In this document: piece by piece, positions 17,801-25,328 of the stretch
Numbering within the stretch: the first letter of the stretch is position 1
Layout of the letters: each line of letters starts with the position of its first letter
Origin: Microcoleus sp036705565
Lineage (GTDB): Bacteria > Cyanobacteriota > Cyanobacteriia > Cyanobacteriales > Microcoleaceae
Reading direction: 5' to 3' (one strand)
NCBI GenBank assembly: GCA_036705565.1
Contig: JAUBUY010000003.1
DNA length: 64,000 bases
Position numbers and translations under genes: made by a program
Notes under the pieces: generated by a model
Seen by the model: only the letters and a program-made list of their open reading frames with translations
The model's database searches: none
Told to the model about the DNA's origin: nothing

Positions 17801-17884
17801 TGTAGACACCTGTATACAGTATTTGTCTACACTAACTGATATCTGTCTACACTGTCAACATATTGTAGACAAAACTTGTAGACA
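17560..17884. repeat. array of TGTAGACA/TGTCTACA octamers
   Basis: Twelve exact copies of the octamer in either orientation start at 17560, 17569, 17582, 17609, 17621, 17630, 17645, 17801, 17824, 17844, 17864 and 17877, plus a one-mismatch copy at 17666. Seven exact copies are inside the 17480-17800 coding region and five are upstream of its start; the copies at 17824, 17844 and 17864 are spaced exactly 20 bp apart, about two helical turns. This looks like an iteron or parS-type binding array. Confidence 0.8.
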
Positions 17885-17889
17885 CGAAA

Positions 17890-19485
17890 ATCCCCCAATT
17901 AAGGGGGATGGGATTCAGTCGTTAGTTGTCAGGCAGTGGGTAAGGATTCAGGTCACTGAACTCCTTGCTGGGCAAAGACTTTAGATATGGAGCTTGATAC
18001 TAAATCAATCTCTATTCTCAATAAACCACGAAAAACTGTCACTTATCCTCGTTTATTGACAATTAACCACGAAAGACAAAAACCCTTAGTTTGCCCTAAA
18101 ACCCTTGCCAGACAAGCGTTGGAGCCGCAAGTTTTTAGACCTGAATCCTTACCTTTAATCAAGAATACTATGCTAATATAGAGCAAGGAGGAAAACAGAA
18201 TGTATGGATGCCAGCAAAATCTAATTAGTCCAGACAAAGAATTGAAAGCAGTCTTAGAATTCTTGTGTAGTGAAGCCTCAAAGTTAATTAATTGTGGAAA
18301 TTATTATGCCAGACAACTATTCTTCAAAACTGGCAGGATACCGAGTAGAGCCAAGCTGCATAAAGTTTTAGAAACGGACAATCGAAACATTCATTATAAA
18401 GCTTTTTATTCAGATACCGCACAGCAGATACTGACTAGCGTTGCTGAATCTTTCCAATCCTATTTGGGCGGGCTTGCTGGAATCAAAGAAGGGACAGTGA
18501 CGCAACATCCAAGACTTCCTGGATACAGACAAGGTGGATTAGCCCTTGTAACTTTTACAGGTAGATCAGTCAAATTAAAAGATGGAATGTTGCGATTTCC
18601 TTTAGGGAAGCAAGTTAAAGCTTGGTTTGGCATAGATGCGTTCTATCTGACGATGCCATCTAATAAGGAGCATTCTTCGATTCGAGAGTACAGGATTTTA
18701 CCCAGAAACGGATGTTTTTATCTAGAATTGGTTTACCAAAAAGAAGCTGTTCAATCCGATGTCAACGTTGATTATGTATTGATGATCGACCACGGGATGG
18801 ACAACTGGATAACTTGTGTCAGCAATATTGGAACTTCATTCATCGTAGACGGAAAGCATCTCAAGTCCATCAACCAAGGCTATAACAAACGAGTGGCAAG
18901 CTTGATGTCTGGAAAAGACAATGGATTCTGGTCGAAAAGACTGGAACGGCTGACCGAAAGCAGAAATAGAACAATGCGGGATGCAGTTAATAAAGCTGCT
19001 CGTAAGGTTATCGATCATTGTATATCATCCAAGATTGGTACAGTCATATTTGGATGGAACAAGCATCAGAAAGATTCGCTAAATCTGGGTACAAATACCA
19101 ATCAAAAATTTGTTCAGATTCCCACGCGTAGGTTAAAAGATAGAATTGCTCAACTCGGCGAACAGTACGGAATTAAATTCGTCGAAACCGAAGAATCCTC
19201 TACTTCAAAAACTTCTTTTCTCGATGCTGACGAACTGCCTAAAATCGGCGAAAAATCCGAGTGGTGGAAAGCTTCGGGAACAAGAATTAAACGTGGATTA
19301 TATCGGACAGCGAAGGGGTGGCTAATTAATGCAGATTGCAATGGTTGTGCAAATATTGGTCGTAAAGTAGCAACAATACTTGGACTCGATCTAAGTGGAG
19401 TTGGTAGAGGTGACTTTTCAGCACCTGTAAGACTTAAATTGTGGTCTTATGAATCCCCTCGCCTTTAGGCATGGGGAGATGTCAA
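17890..19485 (+). mobile_element. TnpB-only (IS605/IS1341-like) element 1
   Basis: The left boundary is marked by a perfect hairpin (ATCCCCC, AATTAA, GGGGGAT; 17890-17909). The right boundary is marked by a hairpin CCCCTCGCC-TTTA-GGCATGGGG (19455-19476) followed by AGATGTCAA. The right end resembles that of element 2 (hairpin then GGGGAGTGTCAA), as expected for the transposon end that doubles as the 3' part of the TnpB guide RNA. No tnpA is present. Exact ends are estimated. Confidence 0.65.
18200..19468 (+). CDS. tnpB: TnpB-family RNA-guided nuclease
   Basis: 422 residues. RuvC-type acidic positions are recognisable in Leu-Met-Ile-Asp-His-Gly-Met-Asp (near 195), Val-Glu-Thr-Glu-Glu-Ser (near 332) and Ile-Asn-Ala-Asp-Cys-Asn-Gly (near 382). 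The central Thr-Ser-Lys-Thr-Ser-Phe-Leu-Asp-Ala-Asp segment lacks the Cys-x2-Cys zinc ribbon of typical TnpB, which is common to one TnpB branch of cyanobacteria. A strong AAGGAGG ribosome-binding site precedes the ATG. The frame appears intact, so the enzyme may be active. It sits alone without tnpA. Confidence 0.85.
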   Translation: MYGCQQNLISPDKELKAVLEFLCSEASKLINCGNYYARQLFFKTGRIPSRAKLHKVLETDNRNIHYKAFYSDTAQQILTSVAESFQSYLGGLAGIKEGTVTQHPRLPGYRQGGLALVTFTGRSVKLKDGMLRFPLGKQVKAWFGIDAFYLTMPSNKEHSSIREYRILPRNGCFYLELVYQKEAVQSDVNVDYVLMIDHGMDNWITCVSNIGTSFIVDGKHLKSINQGYNKRVASLMSGKDNGFWSKRLERLTESRNRTMRDAVNKAARKVIDHCISSKIGTVIFGWNKHQKDSLNLGTNTNQKFVQIPTRRLKDRIAQLGEQYGIKFVETEESSTSKTSFLDADELPKIGEKSEWWKASGTRIKRGLYRTAKGWLINADCNGCANIGRKVATILGLDLSGVGRGDFSAPVRLKLWSYESPRL

Positions 19486-19531
19486 GATAGGCGGGTGTAC
19501 TTCATAAATGTGGAATCTCCTGTAAATGTAA

Positions 19532-20326
19532 ATGGAAAGCAATAGCCATAGACCTCAAAAAATCAGGTCATCTTCTCAATCAGTGGCTGCATCAATCCTG
19601 TGGGATGAAACTGAAGATAAAAATACAATTTTTTGGGAAGAATGGCAGGCGCATCAAGATTATCTTTCCCATTGCTGTCTCAAGTGGATGAACTCAAACC
19701 CACTCGATGCCGAAGAAGTATTGAGTCAGGCAATGCTTAAAGCCTGGAATGAATGGCAAAACTATGGAATTCAAATTAAATGTCCTAAAGCTTGGTTAAC
19801 TCAACTTCTCTATAACTTCTGCATAGATTTCCATCGAAAACGAAAACGAGAAACATTAATAATTGAAAACATAGACGAGATTAAACTGGAAGATTATCCC
19901 GCACTTTATTCTAACTTAGGATTTACTGAACCTAATCTTATAGACCTGGAATTGCCGGCATATATCTACCACAAAATTGACTCCTTGCCTCCCAGACTCC
20001 GCGATACTTTTGTCTTATACCACTACCAAAATAAATCTTATCAAGATATTGCCAAGCTCTTTCTATGCTCTGAAGAAAACGTCCGCAAATGCGTGACCAA
20101 AGCCGGACGTATTCTGCGAAGGCATTTAACCAAATATCTGGCCGGTGAAGATGATACTCCTCTAAATTCTTCCTCGCCCGCCTTAAAGTTGGTAATTCCT
20201 TTGCCAGAAAAGTCTCAACCCCAATGCAATTGGGAATCACTAATTCCCCCAAAAAGCCAGGATGAAGAAATTAGCTATCAAGTCACCGTACTATGTCTGG
20301 AAACTTTACCAATAAATTGGGTCTAA
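19532..20326 (+). CDS. ECF-like sigma-70 family RNA polymerase sigma factor
   Basis: 264 residues. Region 2 is seen at ~55-115 (Asp-Ala-Glu-Glu-Val-Leu-Ser-Gln-Ala then Ala-Trp-Leu-Thr-Gln-Leu-Leu-Tyr-Asn-Phe-Cys-Ile-Asp). Region 4 is seen at ~150-205 (Leu-Pro-Pro-Arg-Leu-Arg-Asp-Thr-Phe, then Ser-Tyr-Gln-Asp-Ile-Ala and an HTH). There is no region 1.1 or full region 3, so it is a group IV (ECF-like) factor with a ~60-residue C-terminal extension. It is flanked on both sides by TnpB elements; element 2 begins exactly at its stop codon, so the original C-terminus may have been altered. Downstream cassettes share a conserved upstream element, making them candidate targets. Confidence 0.75.
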   Translation: MESNSHRPQKIRSSSQSVAASILWDETEDKNTIFWEEWQAHQDYLSHCCLKWMNSNPLDAEEVLSQAMLKAWNEWQNYGIQIKCPKAWLTQLLYNFCIDFHRKRKRETLIIENIDEIKLEDYPALYSNLGFTEPNLIDLELPAYIYHKIDSLPPRLRDTFVLYHYQNKSYQDIAKLFLCSEENVRKCVTKAGRILRRHLTKYLAGEDDTPLNSSSPALKLVIPLPEKSQPQCNWESLIPPKSQDEEISYQVTVLCLETLPINWV

Positions 20327-21663
20327 AGCCCCGTCCTTATAGGACGGCTTTAATTACAGAGACTGTGAAGATTCGTTAAAGATACAGACTTGCAAATCAA
20401 AGTTTCTGTAATAGTGGTAGACTATTGAAATGATAGTATTAGAGTTTAAGTTGAAGGGCAAAGCGGAGCAGTATCGAATCATCGACAACATGATTCGGAC
20501 GGCTCAATTTGTGCGAAACAAAACTCTTAGACATTGGATAGATAATCAAGGGATTAAGCTAGTAGACCTGTACAAACAATGCGCCGTTATGGCAAAAGAG
20601 TTTGAATGGGCAGGCAAGCTTAATTCGACGGCACGTCAGGCTTCCGCCGAACGTGCCATTTTTGCTATCCAGCGTTTCTTTGCTAACTGCAAAGCTAAGA
20701 AGCCAGGAAAAAAAGGATACCCGCAGTTCAAGAAACATACTCGCTCTGTTGAGTACAAGCAGTCCGGTTGGTCGCTTTCTAGTGACAAAAGATGCCTAAC
20801 ATTTAAAGATGGATTTGCTGCTGGGAGATTCAAGTTAATCGGTAGTCGGGATTTGCATTTTTATGCGCCTGATGAGATTAAACGAATTAGGATTGTGCGC
20901 CGTGCCGATGGCTACCACGCCCAATTCTGTATCAACGTGGAGCGGAAAGAGGAACTTGTTCCGACTGGTAAGGTTATTGGAATAGACGTGGGATTGAACC
21001 ACTTTTATACTGATAGCGACGGCGAAACAGTTCCTAATCCTCGCTACCTCCGAAAGAGTGAAAAAGCTTTGAAGAGATTGCAGAAGCGAGTTTCTCGGAA
21101 AAAGAAAGGTTCCAAGAACCGGAAAAAGGCGATCAACAAGTTAGGAAGAAAACACCGGAAAGTCAGCAGGCAGCGTAAAGACTTCGCCATAAAGACGGCG
21201 TTGTGCGCGGTAAAATCTAACGATTTTGTAGCCTACGAAGACCTTCAGGTTCGGAATATGGTTAAAAACCACAAGCTCGCTAAATCAATCAGCGATGCAG
21301 CCTGGTCACTAACTTGATCATTATTTGGAATATTTCGGGAAAGTGTACAGCAAAACAGTCATTGCTGTTCCACCACAGTACACCTCTCAGAACTGTTCAA
21401 ATTGCGGCAATCTAGTCAAGAAAACCCTGTCAACTCGAACCCATATTTGTGGTTGCGGTACGATATTGGATCGCGACCACAATGCTGCGTTGAACATTTT
21501 GGCGAAAGGGTTAAAGCAGGCAAAATTTAATTTAAATACGGCGGGGCACGCCGGAATTCACGCTGGGGGACAGACCGATCTCTACTCGCTGGTGGTGACA
21601 TCAACAAGCAAATCGACTGGATGATCCAAGAATCCCCGCGCCTTCAAGGCCGGGGAGTGTCAA
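20326..21663 (+). mobile_element. TnpB-only (IS605/IS1341-like) element 2
   Basis: The left end carries a hairpin with AAGCC and GGCTT arms around GTCC-TTATA-GGAC (20326-20350), abutting the sigma factor stop codon. The right end is CCCCGCGCC-TTCAA-GGCCGGGG (21634-21655) followed by AGTGTCAA. It contains a frameshifted tnpB and no tnpA. It separates the sigma factor gene from a truncated TPR gene tail. Confidence 0.65.
20430..21624 (+). pseudogene. tnpB: frameshifted TnpB
   Basis: The first frame (20430-21317, 295 aa) has the RuvC Asp in Gly-Ile-Asp-Val-Gly-Leu-Asn and the Glu in Ala-Tyr-Glu-Asp-Leu-Gln. It ends after Asp-Ala-Ala-Trp-Ser-Leu-Thr at a TGA. The protein continues in another frame just downstream (Leu-Asp-His-Tyr-Leu-Glu-Tyr-Phe-Gly-Lys), with the zinc ribbon (Asn-Cys-Ser-Asn-Cys-Gly ... 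Cys-Gly-Cys-Gly) and the last catalytic Asp in Leu-Asp-Arg-Asp-His-Asn. One extra base (or two missing) near 21314-21318 explains the break. A different TnpB branch from element 1. Probably inactive unless frameshifting occurs. Confidence 0.82.
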
Positions 21664-21703
21664 CCCATCATTCCTACATCTCTACTACCCTTCCAGTCTG
21701 GAG

Positions 21704-21805
21704 ATGAAAGTGCGTTGAGTCAGCCGTTGTTTATCCCGCATGTGGGGAAGTTGAGAAGATGTTGCAGCAGCCAAAAGGTAAGATGAGCAAGGGTTCTAGG
21801 GGTTG
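21704..21805 (+). pseudogene. remnant of the 3' end of a TPR gene (cassette 1)
   Basis: The DNA closely matches the last ~100 bp of the intact TPR gene (24209-24312), including TGAAAGTGC, TTGAGTCAGC and GTGGGGA-GTTGAGAAGA segments and the GGGTTCTAGGGGTTGAG end. The rest of this gene copy is missing, presumably lost with the insertion of TnpB element 2. Confidence 0.65.
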
Positions 21806-21830
21806 AGGGGAGATTTTTGGAGAGAAAATT

Positions 21831-21876
21831 TGCCTGTAACTCGAAAAATTCCCAAATTGGGGTGGGAAAACGTCTA
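21831..21876 (+). promoter_or_regulatory. conserved 46-bp upstream element, copy 1
   Basis: It begins TGCCTGTAACTCGAAA, contains TTCCCAAATTGGGGTGGGAA (nested CCCAA/TTGGG and TTCCC/GGGAA inverted repeats) and ends AAACGTCTAA. Copies at 24337-24382 and 25222-25267 have the same length and near-identical sequence. Similarity ends just after CGTCTA(A), which would suit a promoter -10 region of an ECF sigma factor. It lies ~70 bp upstream of the secreted protein gene at 21946. Confidence 0.6.
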
Positions 21877-21945
21877 ACTAATAAATAAGCGGTCAGATCA
21901 AACCGCTTAGAGTCTAGGCATTAGTTACATCTTTCTTAACAAAAA

Positions 21946-22383
21946 ATGAGTACATCCCGCAAAATCCAGATCGCACTCGTGGCAAGTCTCCTGTGGTCAT
22001 CTACATCAGTCAGCGGCTTTGCTGCTACCAACTCGATTACCTCTGAAAAGTTTCAGTCAGACACGGTAAAGCTTCCTGTGGAAAGTATTCCGTCTAGGCA
22101 GTTAAATTTAACACCAGATACTTATTTAATTGCTGGTCAGTTCAGGGATATGCTGAGTAAAGTACCTGGGGGATATGCCACGTTCAAATCATTTGACGAG
22201 ATATGGAAGAATCCAGCAGACAGGAAGACAAGATTATTTGATTACTGCAACACTCAAAAAGTGTTATCAGTTAAGCTATGTTTTAGAATGCTAACAATTT
22301 GGGCAGACGATACAGGGGAATCTGCCAACCGTAAGGACTCCGAGGAGCTAGACAAGATATTTGATGAAGCCAGAAAAATGTAA
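21946..22383 (+). CDS. small secreted protein (cassette 1)
   Basis: 145 residues with a Sec signal peptide (Lys-Ile-Gln-Ile-Ala-Leu-Val-Ala-Ser-Leu-Leu core, likely cleavage after Gly-Phe-Ala-Ala near residue 27). The mature part is short and soluble, with two cysteines (around 104 and 113) that could pair. No known domain recognised. It follows copy 1 of the conserved upstream element, so it is probably controlled with the other two cassette genes. Confidence 0.6.
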   Translation: MSTSRKIQIALVASLLWSSTSVSGFAATNSITSEKFQSDTVKLPVESIPSRQLNLTPDTYLIAGQFRDMLSKVPGGYATFKSFDEIWKNPADRKTRLFDYCNTQKVLSVKLCFRMLTIWADDTGESANRKDSEELDKIFDEARKM

Positions 22384-22481
22384 AGGTAAAATAATCCATA
22401 ATGCGTGAGAGTGAAATCTCTTTGACTTTGGGGACATTACCAACTTAGTGCTGCTCCATTTCAGTGTTCAAAAAATTGAAG

Positions 22482-22527
22482 AAAAAGCGATCTTGCCCAC
22501 TCGACGAAGGGCGCGATCGCTTTTTTT
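22482..22527 (+). terminator. hairpin terminator after cassette 1
   Basis: AAAAAGCGATC (22482-22492) and GATCGCTTTTTTT (22515-22527) form a stem ending in a T-tract about 100 bp after the secreted protein gene. A short dispersed repeat (GGAGTGCGTAGGCAACGCCC) follows. The remaining ~190 bp to the TPR gene holds no gene. Confidence 0.6.
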
Positions 22528-22716
22528 CGGAGTGCGTAGGCAACGCCCGTTGTAGATATCGCTTTTTGTTTACGAGAGAGCCATTGATTGACGCGATCGC
22601 ATTGATTTTCCTTGCTAACAATTAATCTTTTATAGCTTGTTTAGTTTGAGTAACTAAGACATAATCGGATTAACGTAAATTATTTTATTTCCCCTTATCT
22701 ATAGCCAGTCTAAATT

Positions 22717-24312
22717 ATGTCTGGATACTTTGCCACATCATTGGTGCAGTTCTGCCAATCTTCTGGGCTAGAGATGAATGTTCACTTTTTCTTAGAAGAA
22801 AAGCCAATTAGACAAGAGCAGAAATTGAACACTTTAAGTAAGTATGTTCAGAAATATCCCCAAGGATGGAAAAAAAGGTTAGAACTAGCTAATTTGCTTT
22901 ACCAGATGGGAGACTGGCAACAAGCGGTTGTCGAATATCATCAAGTGATTGAGCGACAAGCGCAATTAATGGGTGTGCGGCTGCAACTAGGGAAACTATT
23001 GCAGCTAATGAAACGAGAAAAAGAGGCAATAGAAGTCTATGAAAAAGCCTTGTCGTGTTACGAAAACGAAGCGACTCAGCATCATATCAAGGGATTGATT
23101 GCAGTTTGTCGGGGTGAGAGTGACAAAGCAATTATTGCCTTTAATTTAGCAACTCATTTAGAACCTGAAAAAGTCGTTCACCGGCTCGCTTTGATACAGG
23201 TGTATCAGCAGATAGAAAATCATCTTGGCGTGATCAGTGCTGTGGAGCCAATTTTGGCAATCAACCCAGATGATGTTGTGGCGTTGATTTACAGCCAAGA
23301 TGCGAATCTGGCGGTGGGGGATATGAGCGCCGCAACAGAGCTGTTGAGCGAGCTTATAGCTCTATTTCCGAATGATTTTAGGGTACTGCAACGACAAATT
23401 GAGCAACGTCTTCAGATGAGATTAGTTTCTGGTGAAGAGGGGAAACTGACGAAAAAGATGATTACCTCTTTACTGCTACAAACTCCTCATGGGGCTGAGG
23501 CTCACAATTCTCTGGGCTATTATCACATCTTCCGAGGCGATTGGCGGCAAGGTGTGGAGGTGTTAGCAGAGTTTACCGCCCAACACCCCAATCATCCTTA
23601 TGGTTGGTATTACTATGGCAGGTGCTTATACGACACGGGAGACTATCAAAAAGCAGCACAGATGATGGCGAATGCTTATCAACTGTATCCCGATAATTGT
23701 GCAATTTATCAGGTCTTGTGTGAAATTTTACCGGCTGCCAAACGCTGGGAAGAATTGCGTTTTGTGGTAGAACAGATGCTGAAACGATTTCCTGAACGTT
23801 GGAGTGTTTGGGCGACTGCGGGGCGGGTGTTGGTGGAACACTTCAAAGAGATTGAACGAGGATGTAGTGTTTCTGAGCAGGGCACAAAACTTCAGCCGCA
23901 GTTAGTTGATACTTGGTTTCGTCATGGGCGGGTGTTGGCTTTGGCTCTTAAACATCAAGAAGCGGTGGAGGCGTTGGAGAAAGGATGGAAGTTGTTACCA
24001 GCGGGAATTTCTCTGCAATTCGTACCGACGGCGCTGTGGCTGGCGGAGAGTTACCAGGTGCTGGGGGATGTTGGGGCTAGTCAGCGCTGGTGGAAAGTTG
24101 CCGGTGAGGGATGTCAGGAATTGAGAGCGTTTAACCCGGCTATGGCTGACTACTGGTTAGGGAGAGCCTTGGTGGGGTTGAAAGATCCGTTGGGGGCGAT
24201 ACAGGCTTATGAAAGTGCTTTGAGTCAGCAGTTGTTGTATCCAGCGCGTGGGGAGGTTGAGAAGAGTTTGCTGCGCTTGAAGGGTAAGAAGGGGAAGGGT
24301 TCTAGGGGTTGA
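22717..24312 (+). CDS. TPR repeat protein (cassette 2)
   Basis: 531 residues of tetratricopeptide-like repeats with no signal peptide. Typical helices such as Trp-Gln-Gln-Ala-Val-Val-Glu-Tyr-His-Gln-Val and Tyr-Gln-Lys-Ala-Ala-Gln-Met-Met-Ala-Asn-Ala recur through the length, giving about 12-14 repeats. The C-terminus is a Lys/Gly tail. An alternative start is Met20. A scaffold or protein-interaction role is likely. Truncated copies of its 3' end precede the two other copies of the conserved upstream element, so this gene is the one intact member of a repeated cassette. Confidence 0.75.
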   Translation: MSGYFATSLVQFCQSSGLEMNVHFFLEEKPIRQEQKLNTLSKYVQKYPQGWKKRLELANLLYQMGDWQQAVVEYHQVIERQAQLMGVRLQLGKLLQLMKREKEAIEVYEKALSCYENEATQHHIKGLIAVCRGESDKAIIAFNLATHLEPEKVVHRLALIQVYQQIENHLGVISAVEPILAINPDDVVALIYSQDANLAVGDMSAATELLSELIALFPNDFRVLQRQIEQRLQMRLVSGEEGKLTKKMITSLLLQTPHGAEAHNSLGYYHIFRGDWRQGVEVLAEFTAQHPNHPYGWYYYGRCLYDTGDYQKAAQMMANAYQLYPDNCAIYQVLCEILPAAKRWEELRFVVEQMLKRFPERWSVWATAGRVLVEHFKEIERGCSVSEQGTKLQPQLVDTWFRHGRVLALALKHQEAVEALEKGWKLLPAGISLQFVPTALWLAESYQVLGDVGASQRWWKVAGEGCQELRAFNPAMADYWLGRALVGLKDPLGAIQAYESALSQQLLYPARGEVEKSLLRLKGKKGKGSRG

Positions 24313-24336
24313 GAGTGTATTTTTTGGGAGAAAAAT

Positions 24337-24382
24337 TGCCTGTAACTCGAAAAAATCCCAAATTGGGGTGGGGAAACGTCTA
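24337..24382 (+). promoter_or_regulatory. conserved 46-bp upstream element, copy 2
   Basis: Same element as at 21831-21876, starting TGCCTGTAACTCGAAA and ending CGTCTA, 25 bp after the TPR stop codon. The next gene starts at 24497. Confidence 0.6.
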
Positions 24383-24496
24383 ATAAATGAGGATGAACAG
24401 GAAAATTACCTTTAAATTCTGCCATCGATGCGCAGCAAGGGTTTCAAATTTCCAGTTGTCAACATACGCAGTAAACCTACGGAGCAAGAACTAATT

Positions 24497-24907
24497 ATGT
24501 CTCGGATTATACAATGCAATACCGATGTATTAAGAATCAAGCCTAGCGAAGCTGTTAGCTGGTACGCTACTGCTCAAAGTGAGAAGTCGCATACAATCAA
24601 GCTGGAAGACGAGGATGGTCATGTATATATAGATACTGAAATCCAGAGTATAGATTTATCTAAGTCTGTGACTGGTTCTTTTATTACTCCTCCTAAATCC
24701 AATGGGAAGGTGCAAAAATATACCTTAACCTTTGGTAACTGTATTTCGTACATAACAGATAGCGCAAACCTTGATGATGATGAAGCAACCACTTTAGTAT
24801 CAACATTCCAGTACGCATGCGAAGATTCTGCTACAGATCCAAATGATCCAAATTATGATTACAATGACCTATTCTTTGCGATAACTTTTTATACACGAAA
24901 AGGTTAA
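24497..24907 (+). CDS. small beta-rich protein with DYND calcium-type motif (cassette 2)
   Basis: 136 residues from the ATG at 24497, preceded by GGAGC; an in-frame ATG at 24428 is less likely. There is no signal peptide. The sequence is rich in short polar beta strands. The C-terminus contains Cys-Glu-Asp-Ser-Ala-Thr-Asp then Tyr-Asp-Tyr-Asn-Asp-Leu-Phe-Phe-Ala-Ile, resembling the Asp/Asn-rich calcium-binding end of LecB-type lectins (Glu-Asp-Gly ... Asn-Asp-Tyr-Asn-Asp) and of DUF4114 domains. A carbohydrate- or calcium-binding beta-sandwich is a guess from this motif. It belongs to the cassette under upstream element copy 2. Confidence 0.55.
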   Translation: MSRIIQCNTDVLRIKPSEAVSWYATAQSEKSHTIKLEDEDGHVYIDTEIQSIDLSKSVTGSFITPPKSNGKVQKYTLTFGNCISYITDSANLDDDEATTLVSTFQYACEDSATDPNDPNYDYNDLFFAITFYTRKG

Positions 24908-25130
24908 GAACTGAAAAGATCGATACCTGCGGCGGGTAAGGACAGTTTGATCGCACTTCTCTTATAGGGTGCGATCGCTCTCTTCGTAACGCACCTTCTC
25001 AATTGTCAGTGCAATGTCTACGATGCCGTAAGCTGGAGGGCGATCACAGAAGATGATGGGATTGAGTGAGATCGCAAAAGCGTAGCATCCCCCAGGTAAA
25101 CCCAAGGGCGTAGCTGATAGGTTGGGCGGC

Positions 25131-25205
25131 GCGTGGGGAAGTCGAGAAAATTTTGCAGCAGCCCAAAAGCAATCTGGGAAAGGGTTAGAGGGGTTGAGTG
25201 TGGGT
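25131..25205 (+). pseudogene. remnant of the 3' end of a TPR gene (cassette 3)
   Basis: GCGTGGGGAAGTCGAGAA, TTTTGCAGCAGCCCAAAAG and GGGTTAGAGGGGTTGAG match the tail of the TPR gene ending at 24312 and the cassette 1 remnant; the shared TTGCAGCAGCC makes it closest to the latter. Only about 75 bp remain. Confidence 0.6.
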
Positions 25206-25221
25206 TTTGGGAGAGAAAATT

Positions 25222-25267
25222 TGCCTGTAACTCGAAAAATTCCCAAATTGCGGTGGGAAAACGTCTA
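25222..25267 (+). promoter_or_regulatory. conserved 46-bp upstream element, copy 3
   Basis: Same as copies 1 and 2 except for single changes (for example TTGCGG instead of TTGGGG), ending CGTCTA. It precedes the secreted protein gene at 25329 by about 60 bp. Confidence 0.6.
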
Positions 25268-25328
25268 AAAGATGTGGGAAGAAAAAACCACTAATCAACC
25301 TAAATTTCAACAAACGAGGTATTGTCGT

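Noticed and set aside
17560..17884. Octamer array considered as a CRISPR or as the left end of TnpB element 1
   Set aside because: Repeats are 8 bp, occur in both orientations and mostly lie inside a coding gene. The element 1 hairpin starts after the last octamer.
21310..21325. Programmed ribosomal frameshift in TnpB element 2
   Set aside because: No slippery heptamer or downstream pseudoknot is apparent, and TnpB genes are not known to need frameshifting. A disabling mutation is simpler.
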